Origin: an uncultured Pseudomonadota bacterium
Lineage (GTDB): Bacteria; Pseudomonadota; Alphaproteobacteria; RUG11792
Direction of reading: 5' to 3'
NCBI GenBank assembly: GCA_902784055.1
Contig: CACZTP010000003.1
Span: 1 to 53,726 of the forward strand
DNA length: 53,726 nucleotides
Shown: positions 1 to 6,977 of the stretch, in pieces
Layout: each line of letters begins with the position of its first letter
Position numbering within the stretch: the first letter of the stretch is position 1
Translations under genes and position numbers: made by a program
Notes under the pieces: generated by a model
What the model saw: only the letters and a program-made list of their open reading frames with translations
Told to the model about the DNA's origin: nothing
Databases searched by the model: none

Positions 1-222
1 AGTGGAGTTACCAGGTTTAACGTCTCAAAAACAAAAATGTCAAACGTTACAATTCCCCTACCCCCACTGCCAGTACAGCAACGTATTGTATCAATTCTTA
101 ATCGTTTTGATAGTTTGTGTAATAATATTGTCGAAGGTCTCCCGGCTGAAATTACAGCCAGACAAAAACAGTACGAATTCTTCAGAGATAAGTTACTTTG
201 TTTTGAAAGCCTAGAAAAATAA
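1..222 (+). CDS. hsdS: Type I restriction specificity subunit HsdS, C-terminal end (partial)
   Basis: The open frame runs in from the window edge and reads [20 protein letters not shown] before the stop. The [19 protein letters not shown] segment, followed by [20 protein letters not shown], is the conserved linker helix that ends the second half of HsdS subunits. HsdS sets the DNA target of type I restriction-modification complexes and holds HsdM and HsdR together. Only about 73 codons are visible, so I cannot tell whether the gene is complete upstream. The internal ATG at 37 is not a real start because the homology continues upstream of it. A tRNA gene on the opposite strand follows 20 bases later. 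Confidence 0.85.
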   Translation, partial: SGVTRFNVSKTKMSNVTIPLPPLPVQQRIVSILNRFDSLCNNIVEGLPAEITARQKQYEFFRDKLLCFESLEK

Positions 223-241
223 AGGTAAAATAAAACTCTGG

Positions 242-312
242 AGCGGGTGATGGGAATCGAACCCACGTTTTAAGCTTGGGAAGCTTGCGTTCTACCATTG
301 AACTACACCCGC
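242..312 (-). tRNA. tRNA-Gly (anticodon TCC)
   Basis: The reverse complement folds as a cloverleaf: acceptor GCGGGTG pairs with CACCCGC, D arm GTTC/GAAC, anticodon loop TTCCCAA with TCC, and a TTCGATT T loop. The discriminator is T and CCA is not encoded, unlike the other two tRNAs in this window. The outermost anticodon-stem pair is C-A, so that stem has four good pairs. Confidence 0.93.
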
Positions 313-349
313 AAAAGGCTGGAACACTCCAACCTGAAATTATACAAAA

Positions 350-607
350 TTACGCGATCGGGCGAACTCCTACGTGCGTCCTATTACCCTGACGGGTCCT
401 GAAATATACATTACCGTCAATCAATGAATAGATCGTATGATCGCGACCTAAACCGACGTTGTCATCACATTTATATTTTGTACCACGTTGTCTTATCAAA
501 ATAGAACCTGCAAGTACATATTGACCCGCTCCGACTTTTAATCCGAGTCTGCGACCTTCAGAGTCGCGACCATTTCGTGAACTACCTGCACCTTTCTTAG
601 TAGACAT
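350..607 (-). CDS. rpmA: 50S ribosomal protein L27
   Basis: L27 sits at the peptidyl-transferase centre of the 50S subunit. The 85-residue product shows the family signature [20 protein letters not shown] and, further on, [20 protein letters not shown]. The length is normal for the family. It lies 12 bases downstream of rplU on the same strand, so rplU-rpmA is one transcript. The obg GTPase that often follows these two genes is not here but at 19.7 kb, so the usual rplU-rpmA-obg cluster is broken up in this genome. The start ATG is preceded by AGGAGAAAGAT, a good ribosome binding site. Confidence 0.97.
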   Translation of the reverse strand: MSTKKGAGSSRNGRDSEGRRLGLKVGAGQYVLAGSILIRQRGTKYKCDDNVGLGRDHTIYSLIDGNVYFRTRQGNRTHVGVRPIA

Positions 608-619
608 ATCTTTCTCCTA

Positions 620-934
620 TTACTTAATAACAATATCTGTGACTTTTACTAACGTCATAGGCTGACGATGTCCCCTTTTACGGCGATAATTGTGTCGGCG
701 ATGTTTCTTAAAAATGATGACCTTTTCATTTCGCATCTGACGCATCACCTGAAGTTTTACAGAAAATCCCGATAGAATTGGCGTCCCAACCTTAGTGTCC
801 TTACCATCAGAAAACATCAAAACATCAGAAACTTCAAACGAAGAATCAGGTTCGAGTTCAACCTTATTCATTTTTATAACATCTCCGGGTTTAACACAAT
901 ATTGCAACCCACCGGTTTTTATAACCGCAAACAT
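620..934 (-). CDS. rplU: 50S ribosomal protein L21
   Basis: L21 is a large-subunit protein that binds 23S rRNA next to L20. The product has the typical N-terminus MFAVIKTGGLQY and the C-terminal basic signature KKHRRHNYRRKRGHRQP. I place the start at the ATG that begins MFAVI, because family members start there. The open frame extends upstream to 997 and would add 21 non-homologous residues and overlap dusB by 31 bases. An alternative ATG five codons upstream (949) is possible. It forms an operon with rpmA and follows dusB on the same strand. Confidence 0.95.
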   Translation of the reverse strand: MFAVIKTGGLQYCVKPGDVIKMNKVELEPDSSFEVSDVLMFSDGKDTKVGTPILSGFSVKLQVMRQMRNEKVIIFKKHRRHNYRRKRGHRQPMTLVKVTDIVIK

Positions 935-966
935 ACTTTTAAAAGTCATCTTCACAAAAACTACAG

Positions 967-1953
967 TCAGTGTACCACAACGTGAAAATATAAACAACTA
1001 AACGCAGCATCAAGAACTTCATGTAATTGTTCAACAGATGTTACCGATGTATCAGCCATCAGAGCCCTAAACTTTGAAGCATTGTGGCGTCCTTTACAAT
1101 AATAAGCAACAACCTTTTTTGCAAGGGTAAAACCTGTCCATTCGTCATAAAAATTCAGCACTGACGTTACATGTTCTTTTGCTACCCTCAATTTTTCACT
1201 GTCTGGTAAAGGTTTGAATGTTTTATTATTCAAAACACAATCAATTTCGTGTAATAGCCATGGAGCCCCTAAAGAACCTCGACCAATCATCACACCATCG
1301 GCTCTGCTATCGCTCATTGCTTGTTTTGCCTTATCAGCATTTGTTATATCTCCGTTTATTATTAGAGGAATTTTTATAGCATTCCTTACGTTGTGCACAG
1401 CTAACCAATCAGCGTTACCACTGTATAGTTGCGAACGTGTGCGAGCATGTACAGTAACCATTTTTATACCTTCAGCCTCAGCAATTCGCGCAATGTTTGG
1501 CGCATTCAAATGCTGACTATCCCATCCAAGACGTATTTTTAAAGTAACAGGTAAAGGCGTTGCATTAACAACTGCTTTAATAATCTTTTGTGCTAGTTGT
1601 TCATCTTTCATTAAAGCTGAACCAGCATCGGTTTTTACTATCTTTTTTACAGGACAGCCCATGTTTATATCAAGGATTTTAGCCCCTAATTCATAACTCA
1701 GCTTTGCGGCATCAGCCATAACATCGGGATCCGCACCTGCAAGTTGAACCGCCGTATAAGGATCGTTATCTGCATCCATCATTGTACGTGTGCGGGTAAC
1801 ATTTCGTATTACTGCCTGACTTGCAACCATTTCGCTATACATAAGGAATTGCCCAAATTTACGGACTGTTTTACGAAAAGGTAAATCAGTAACACCTGCC
1901 ATAGGTGCAAGTAATACGTTTGATTTAAGTTCAATACTCCCAATTTTAATCAT
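967..1953 (-). CDS. dusB: tRNA-dihydrouridine synthase B
   Basis: FMN-dependent reductase that converts uridine to dihydrouridine in the D loop of tRNAs. The TIM-barrel N-terminus NVLLAPMAGVTDLPFRK, the DINMGCPVKKI motif with the catalytic Cys, the HARTRSQLYSG motif and IINGDI are all visible. The start chosen is the ATG that begins MIKIGSIELK. A second in-frame ATG five codons upstream (1968) adds residues unlike the family. The short ORF at 1946-2107 overlaps this start. Downstream are rplU and rpmA on the same strand. The last residues (CLYFHVVVH) look like read-through into non-homologous sequence and are the least certain part. Confidence 0.93.
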   Translation of the reverse strand: MIKIGSIELKSNVLLAPMAGVTDLPFRKTVRKFGQFLMYSEMVASQAVIRNVTRTRTMMDADNDPYTAVQLAGADPDVMADAAKLSYELGAKILDINMGCPVKKIVKTDAGSALMKDEQLAQKIIKAVVNATPLPVTLKIRLGWDSQHLNAPNIARIAEAEGIKMVTVHARTRSQLYSGNADWLAVHNVRNAIKIPLIINGDITNADKAKQAMSDSRADGVMIGRGSLGAPWLLHEIDCVLNNKTFKPLPDSEKLRVAKEHVTSVLNFYDEWTGFTLAKKVVAYYCKGRHNASKFRALMADTSVTSVEQLHEVLDAAFSCLYFHVVVH

Positions 1954-2107
1954 CTTGTTTAAAATCAATTCCGTCTATGCATTTATTATATATAAAGTTT
2001 TTAATCTCTTTCATACAATTACTTTCATAATAGCTTATTAGTAATGAATAAAATTCTTCTATTAATTCTTCCGGAATACTTATAACCCCAGCTCCGTTTG
2101 AAATCAT
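1946..2107 (-). CDS. Short ORF overlapping the dusB start, unknown
   Basis: A 53-codon frame begins with MISNGAGVISIPEELIEEF and ends with DGIDFKQDD. Its stop overlaps the dusB start by eight bases, an arrangement typical of translational coupling. I do not recognise the product. The frame stays open nine codons upstream of the ATG and is then closed by a stop, so it may be the remaining 3' end of a longer gene whose 5' part was lost when the neighbouring methyltransferase island was inserted. It was too short for an automatic ORF list. Confidence 0.3.
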   Translation of the reverse strand: MISNGAGVISIPEELIEEFYSLLISYYESNCMKEIKNFIYNKCIDGIDFKQDD

Positions 2108-2192
2108 TTCTTTATTAATTTCATAGTCGCCGTTTTAAATAGTATGAGATAATCGTATCGTGCAATACATGTTGTATTAATAAAAAATTTTC

Positions 2193-3185
2193 ATGGACAA
2201 AATAACAGGAATTGAGCTTTTTGGTGGGGGCGGAGGACTTGCTTTAGGTCTTGAAAAGGCTGGAATTAATACTGTGGCAATCGTCGAACTTGATCGTAGC
2301 GCGTGTAAAACTTTGCGACGCAATCGTCCATTTTGGAATGTAATCGAAAATGATATTTATGCAGTAGATTTTAAGAAATATATGAATACCATTGATTTTG
2401 TAAGTGGAGGTGCTCCTTGCCAGTCGTTTTCATATGTGGGGAAAAAATTAGGGTTTGGGGATGAGAGGGGAACCTTATTTTCAGAATTTGCACGTTGTAT
2501 CAATGAAGTAAAACCAAAAATGTTCCTTTTCGAAAACGTACGTGGTCTCATCTCTCATAACAATGGGGCAACCTTTAACACTATAAAACACACATTTGAA
2601 AACGTTGGGTACACTGTGCAAAATAAAATTTTAAACGCATGTTACTACGGAGTAGGGCAAAAGCGAGAACGGTTAGTTATTATCGGTATCCGGAACGACC
2701 TACAATACAAAATTAATTTTTCTTATCCAAAACCTGATAGAAAACAAACTACACTCAAGGATGTGTTAAAAAACTGTCCAATCTCAGATGGGCAATCTTT
2801 TAGTGAAAGTAAGCGTAGAGTTTTAGACCTTGTACCACCTGGAGGTTGTTGGGTTGATCTACCAGAAGATATTGCAAAAAAGTATATGGGAAAAAGTTAC
2901 TACTCAAGTGGGGGACGACGAGGTATTGCACGACGTATCAGTTGGGACGAACCATGCCTGACGCTGATTACATCCCCGTCTCAAAAACAAACAGAGCGTT
3001 GTCACCCTTCAGAAACCCGCCCATTCACGGTTAGAGAGTATGCAAGGATTCAAAGTTTTCCCGATGACTGGGTATTTGAAGGCTCAATGAGCGAAAAATA
3101 CAAACAAATTTGGAATGCTGTTCCAGTCGAGATGGCTCATCGTATTGGTATCGAAATTGTGAAGGCACTCAGAAGCGTTAGATAA
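2193..3185 (+). CDS. DNA (cytosine-5-)-methyltransferase, type II
   Basis: Transfers a methyl group from S-adenosylmethionine to C5 of cytosine in a specific DNA site. All main family motifs are present in order in 330 residues: motif I ELFGGGGGLALGLEKAG, motif IV GGAPCQSFS with the catalytic Cys, motif VI FENVRGL, motif VIII GQKRERLVIIG, a target-recognition region around residues 190-270, motif IX RPFTVREYARIQSFPDDW and motif X IWNAVPVEMAHRIG. It looks intact. It lies 10 bases upstream of an Eco47II-like endonuclease gene, so the pair was a type II system, probably of the GGNCC/GGWCC class judging by the endonuclease family. The site is inferred, not read from the sequence. Confidence 0.95.
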   Translation: MDKITGIELFGGGGGLALGLEKAGINTVAIVELDRSACKTLRRNRPFWNVIENDIYAVDFKKYMNTIDFVSGGAPCQSFSYVGKKLGFGDERGTLFSEFARCINEVKPKMFLFENVRGLISHNNGATFNTIKHTFENVGYTVQNKILNACYYGVGQKRERLVIIGIRNDLQYKINFSYPKPDRKQTTLKDVLKNCPISDGQSFSESKRRVLDLVPPGGCWVDLPEDIAKKYMGKSYYSSGGRRGIARRISWDEPCLTLITSPSQKQTERCHPSETRPFTVREYARIQSFPDDWVFEGSMSEKYKQIWNAVPVEMAHRIGIEIVKALRSVR

Positions 3186-3195
3186 CAGGTGTTTT

Positions 3196-3762
3196 ATGAA
3201 TTGGAATATTAATTTTATCTCGCAAAACGATTTTGAAAAACACGTTGAAAATACTATCCGATATTTTGGGACAAAATTAAGTCCATACGATCTAAAAAGA
3301 TTCAATCTTAATTTAATTGATCCTATTAAACTCATTTTTGACAAAAGCATTTTCAATAAAAGTTGGTATAACCTAATAAATTCCGAAATTTCTCGGCAGA
3401 GAGATAAAACTAATACAAACGAAATTGGATACTTTCATCAAAGAATATTTCGTTATATAAAAAATTGTCGAGTACCTGATAACGGACAAGAAGGCGGTTG
3501 GGATGTTATATTCGAACCGCAAGATGGATATGAAATTTCGAACGGAAATGTTATTAATACAATTTACATTGAAATTAAAAATAAACATAATACAATGAAT
3601 TCATCTTCTGCAGGGAAAACGTACATAAAAATGCAAAATCAACTTCTTAAAAACGAAAGTTGCGCGTGCTTTTTAGTAGAAGCTATCGCAAATTGTTCTC
3701 AAAATGTGGTTTGGACTACGCACACAACCAAATCACAATTACTTGCAATGCTTTCGAGCTGA
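3196..3762 (+). CDS. Eco47II/Sau96I-type restriction endonuclease, C-terminally truncated
   Basis: Partner of the preceding methyltransferase. The 188 residues match the Eco47II family from the start: GYFHQRIFRYI, then EGGWDVIFEPQDG, then IEIKNKHNTMNSSSAGKTY and CACFLVEAIA. The Asp of GGWDVI and the Glu and Lys of IEIKNK fit a PD-(D/E)XK nuclease core. From memory of the family the protein should run some 40-50 residues longer. Here the homology stops near NVVWTTHTTKS, and the last codons are the antisense of the 3' end of the convergent TIR-like gene, with a 24-base overlap. This looks like a recombination junction that removed the C-terminus. Activity is doubtful. Confidence 0.82.
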   Translation: MNWNINFISQNDFEKHVENTIRYFGTKLSPYDLKRFNLNLIDPIKLIFDKSIFNKSWYNLINSEISRQRDKTNTNEIGYFHQRIFRYIKNCRVPDNGQEGGWDVIFEPQDGYEISNGNVINTIYIEIKNKHNTMNSSSAGKTYIKMQNQLLKNESCACFLVEAIANCSQNVVWTTHTTKSQLLAMLSS

Positions 3763-4242
3763 ATTTTCTATCCACGAACCTAGATTGTTATAACCATCAT
3801 CCGATTCCCAATCATACAAACCATCACAAATATCCCTGAAACGAAATCGATTGCCATCGTCGAAACTTCTGATCATAGTGAAGACGTCACCCCGTTTAGC
3901 TGTTTGTCCAATCTTCATATCTTTGATTTTATGAATATAAATACCAGTTATCCCGTTACCTTTCATGAAGCTCCGATATATTTCGTACTGGACAAACGGA
4001 CGATTTAATGTTTCAGCACCAATCAACACTGCAGTCACAGAAGTTCCTAAAAGTTGATTATTGATCCATCTATGAACGGCATCAACGCCATTTCGCTTTA
4101 CTTTCTCAAAATCCGCTTTATCAATATATCAATTAGCATCACCTTTATCTTTAGTAATCCAACTGTTACGAACAACCATTGCTCGATTGACGTCGTTACC
4201 GTAATGAAAACTAAAATAAACTTTCCGCGTTAAATTAACCAA
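3739..4242 (-). pseudogene. TIR-like (ThsB/DUF1863-type) protein gene, interrupted by a nonsense codon
   Basis: Read on the minus strand from a possible TTG near 4242, the frame gives RKVYFSFHYGNDVNRAMVVR, then ITKDKGDAN, a TGA stop at 4129-4131, then in the same frame YIDKADFEKVKRNG, AVHRWINNQL, TAVLIGAETLNRPFVQYEI and GNGITGIYIHKIKD. This order (FSFHY, WI, VLIG, RP-VQYEI, GIYIH) is that of the TIR-like proteins that serve as signalling enzymes in Thoeris-type defence. The second part retains its frame for 99 codons, so the break is a single point mutation or a sequencing error. No thsA-like NAD-binding effector gene is nearby. It converges on the endonuclease gene and overlaps it. Confidence 0.72.
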
Positions 4243-4348
4243 ATAGTAAAAAACACAAATATATTATATGCGTACAGCTACAATTAGGGAATAAGAATTT
4301 TATGTGTTTTTCGTATGTGGTTTCCATATCAAAAAATTTTCATTTGCA

Positions 4349-5305
4349 ATGAATATGAAAGAAGTTGATTATTTAAAACATATATATCAAATCAAGGACA
4401 GCGAAGTATTATTATGTATTGCAAAAATTAACAGTTTTAAAGAAAAACAAGCTTCATATCCAAAAACGAAACCTACCGAATTAGACAAATTTCTAAGTAC
4501 TAAAGCGTCAAACAAAATTGCTGGAGTCGTAACAACTAACTCACGGTTATGGCAACTTATTGAAAATAAGACAATCCCAAAAAATAGAACCGAAGAAGAG
4601 ATTTTAAATTACTATAGCTCCCTTGATTCTATACACGAAAATTACAAAGTATTGCCAATTCACAGTAATTACATTATCCAGATGTATCGCAATTTATTTA
4701 AATTTGAAGAACTACCGAATAAACAAAAAGTAGATATACTTGACACCATGTGTGAAAACTACAAAAATGCATTGAAATCCGGGATTTTTGATAGTCTGGT
4801 ATTAATCCACTGTTTTGTACTGGATTTGTTATGCTTGCATCTGTTTAATAAGGGGAATGGAAGGATAAGCAGGCTTTTAAATTTGTTACTACTGTATAAA
4901 TGCGGATATTTTGCGGGATGTTATTCAAGTATTGCCTCATTTATTATAAACGACGTAAACACATATTATGAAACTGTACGAATTTTAAGCCAAAGGTGGA
5001 AAGACAAAAAAAATAATCCACAGCTGTTTATAAAATACATGCTTAACGTAATTATTTCTTGCTATAAGGATTTTGAGCTTAGACAAAATTTTGCAGACTA
5101 TGTTAATCAAACCTCTTATGATGTTGTTAAGTCGTTTGCAGAAAAACATAACGGAGTATTTTCAAAAAAAACCGTGTTAACAGCATGTCAAGATATAGGT
5201 GGTCGTTCACTCATCGAATTCAATTTAAAACGGCTTGTAAGGGAAGGTTTTATTAAACGCGTGGGTTTATATGCAAGTGCTCTGTATGCGAAAACAAGAC
5301 AATAA
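4349..5305 (+). CDS. Fic domain protein with altered catalytic and inhibitory motifs
   Basis: Fic proteins usually transfer AMP or another phosphate-bearing group onto Ser, Thr or Tyr of a target. The product shows the Fic core LDLLCLHLFNKGNGRISRLL, followed by LLLLYKCGYFAG and YYETV, and a C-terminal winged-helix-like region (TACQDIGGRSLIEFNLKRLV). The canonical motif is HxFx(D/E)GNGRxxR. Here the acidic metal ligand is Lys (codon 4850-4852). The upstream inhibitory helix, normally (S/T)xxxEG with the sequence SSxIEG in this subfamily, reads SNKIAG, so its Glu is Ala. I chose the ATG at 4349; the frame is open from a GTG at 4304. It is divergent from the TIR remnant. Confidence 0.88.
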   Translation: MNMKEVDYLKHIYQIKDSEVLLCIAKINSFKEKQASYPKTKPTELDKFLSTKASNKIAGVVTTNSRLWQLIENKTIPKNRTEEEILNYYSSLDSIHENYKVLPIHSNYIIQMYRNLFKFEELPNKQKVDILDTMCENYKNALKSGIFDSLVLIHCFVLDLLCLHLFNKGNGRISRLLNLLLLYKCGYFAGCYSSIASFIINDVNTYYETVRILSQRWKDKKNNPQLFIKYMLNVIISCYKDFELRQNFADYVNQTSYDVVKSFAEKHNGVFSKKTVLTACQDIGGRSLIEFNLKRLVREGFIKRVGLYASALYAKTRQ

Positions 5306-5314
5306 AATCGATGC

Positions 5315-5343
5315 TTGACACGCATTGCGAAATTGTTCTAATT
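5315..5343 (+). promoter_or_regulatory. Possible sigma-70 promoter for the 5400-6797 gene
   Basis: TTGACA at 5315-5320 is a perfect -35 box; 17-18 bases on lies CTAATT/TAATTC, a weak -10. It starts 10 bases after the Fic stop codon and sits about 57 bases upstream of the next ATG. The -10 is poor, so this is tentative. Confidence 0.35.
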
Positions 5344-5399
5344 CTATAAATGGGGAACGGTTCGGTTCCTATAATCATTTCGTTTTAAAAGAGTTTTTT

Positions 5400-6797
5400 A
5401 TGACTAAAGTTATATGTACGTTTTACAACAAAGAAAAAAAGTATATAATAAACGAAAGCAATATTGTGTATCTTAGAATAAAATGTCAAGATAGTGCAAT
5501 TATTAAGATTGTGGACATAAATATTGATATCAATTTGTTTGTAAACTGCAAAATTGCTATAAATTCAGAAATAATTTTTGATGGACAAATTACAGAAGTT
5601 ATAGACGATGGATTAATATCCACATATACACTAAAGTTATTTACATCAAACATCGAACACTATGTTGATGATAGTGATGATGAACTAATAAAAAAATTCA
5701 AACAGGAAAATCCTGACTTATTTCAACGAGAACTATATATTTCTGACAAGGAACCAATACGTAATATCGAGCAATGGATAATAAAAGATACATTAAAAAC
5801 AAAAATTGACAAAAGTTTACCTATTAGTGAACTGAATTTACACATAAAAGCCTCGTGGTTGCGGTGTGTACACGGGCAAATTGATCTTACCAATAAACTG
5901 AAATTTGCACTATCTGGCAAACAATTAGAAACATTTACGCCAAACAAACTTACTCACTCGTGGTTTAAAACTTTTGATTTATTACGAACTGATAGCTCAA
6001 CTAGGCAGACTAAATACTTTATATCTCGTTCAAAACTAACAGAAGAAAACACAACATCGGTCACATTTAATGATAAATTCACTCTGAATAGGACATCATT
6101 TAATTTTGAGTTATCACTAGGTTGGGAATATGAACAACTTGAGAGCGAAGAAATTAAATGTAAAATAATTAACAATAACGTTCAGAAATGTAATAGTGAA
6201 GACATAATAATTGATTTGCACAATGTTCAAGAATATTTATGTGATGCATATCAGCAATCGTTTTTTAAAACTGATACTGGGCAAAAAATTGGCAACATAA
6301 TACTGAACGAAATAATTAAATATATTAAAAATTCAATGTATAACTTATATGTACAATTTTGTCTGCCGATATGCAGTAAAACACCTAACCTATCATTTCA
6401 TCAGCCAATTGCTTTTAATAACACTGTTTTATATGTTCGTGAACTTGAATATGTATATGACGCAACCGGTAGTTATATTAATGTTACATGCATTGGTTCT
6501 CAATATAAAATTACAAATAATAAAGATATTTTTTTGAAACTATCCGATGATGTTAATAAAATAACAGGATGTGGAGACGTTATTGATAAAATAATTGTTC
6601 AAAACGATGCCGATACCCAATTTCAGAAATTACATAGATACTTTGACAACACGAAAGATAAAACGCATGAATCTTTGAAAAAAGAGATAAATGCAATTCT
6701 GGATAAATATCAGACTAAAATAATAATAAAAACAAAGCCACTAAAAACAAACTACATAAATAAAACGGTACATGATGCAATACCAATCGTAATATAA
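5400..6797 (+). CDS. Unrecognised 465-residue protein, possibly phage-tail-like
   Basis: I cannot assign a family with confidence. The product is acidic to neutral, without signal peptide or membrane segment. The N-terminus (residues 1-75) is beta-rich with the pattern of small beta domains in baseplate or tail-hub proteins (ending IIFDGQITEVIDDG). A Trp-rich middle holds KASWLRCVHGQIDLTNKL, and the C-terminus is Lys-rich and helical. The layout, and the presence of other phage-like structural genes in this window, make a virion or tail component a reasonable but unproven idea. The ATG at 5400 is preceded by AAAAGAG; the longer frame from 5325 lacks a usable start context. It is followed three bases later by the CAU tRNA on the other strand. 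Confidence 0.7.
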   Translation: MTKVICTFYNKEKKYIINESNIVYLRIKCQDSAIIKIVDINIDINLFVNCKIAINSEIIFDGQITEVIDDGLISTYTLKLFTSNIEHYVDDSDDELIKKFKQENPDLFQRELYISDKEPIRNIEQWIIKDTLKTKIDKSLPISELNLHIKASWLRCVHGQIDLTNKLKFALSGKQLETFTPNKLTHSWFKTFDLLRTDSSTRQTKYFISRSKLTEENTTSVTFNDKFTLNRTSFNFELSLGWEYEQLESEEIKCKIINNNVQKCNSEDIIIDLHNVQEYLCDAYQQSFFKTDTGQKIGNIILNEIIKYIKNSMYNLYVQFCLPICSKTPNLSFHQPIAFNNTVLYVRELEYVYDATGSYINVTCIGSQYKITNNKDIFLKLSDDVNKITGCGDVIDKIIVQNDADTQFQKLHRYFDNTKDKTHESLKKEINAILDKYQTKIIIKTKPLKTNYINKTVHDAIPIVI

Positions 6798-6799
6798 AA

Positions 6800-6875
6800 T
6801 GGTGGAACTTGTAGGATTTGAACCTACGACCTACCCGTTATGAGCGGGGAGCTCTAACCGCTGAGCTAAAGTTCC
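6800..6875 (-). tRNA. tRNA with anticodon CAT (elongator Met or lysidine-type Ile2)
   Basis: The minus strand gives acceptor GGAACTT paired to AAGTTCC, D arm GCTC/GAGC, anticodon loop CTCATAA and T arm GTAGG/CCTAC with TTCAAAT. CCA is encoded. The anticodon is CAT. The D arm and variable/T region (GGTCGTAGGTTCAAAT) resemble E. coli tRNA-Ile2, which needs lysidine at C34, as much as elongator tRNA-Met, so identity is left open. It is not the initiator type because the first acceptor pair is a normal G-C. Confidence 0.93.
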
Positions 6876-6977
6876 GTTCCATTCATTTGAATGATAGCAA
6901 CTTTCACGTCGTAACGCAAACAACAAAAATTTCACACGTGCTAAACTTCCGGCGAACATGTAAATAACGTACTGCAA

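Noticed and set aside
4129-4131. Idea that TGA codes for Trp here, as in some reduced symbionts
   Set aside because: mraY and several other genes end in TGA at the expected place, and TGG is used for conserved Trp throughout. The TGA in the TIR-like gene is therefore a true stop.
5350-5372. GGAAC-GGTTCG-GTTCC repeat upstream of the 5400 gene as a phage attachment site
   Set aside because: Short, not repeated elsewhere in the island as far as I can see, and not part of the neighbouring tRNA sequence.
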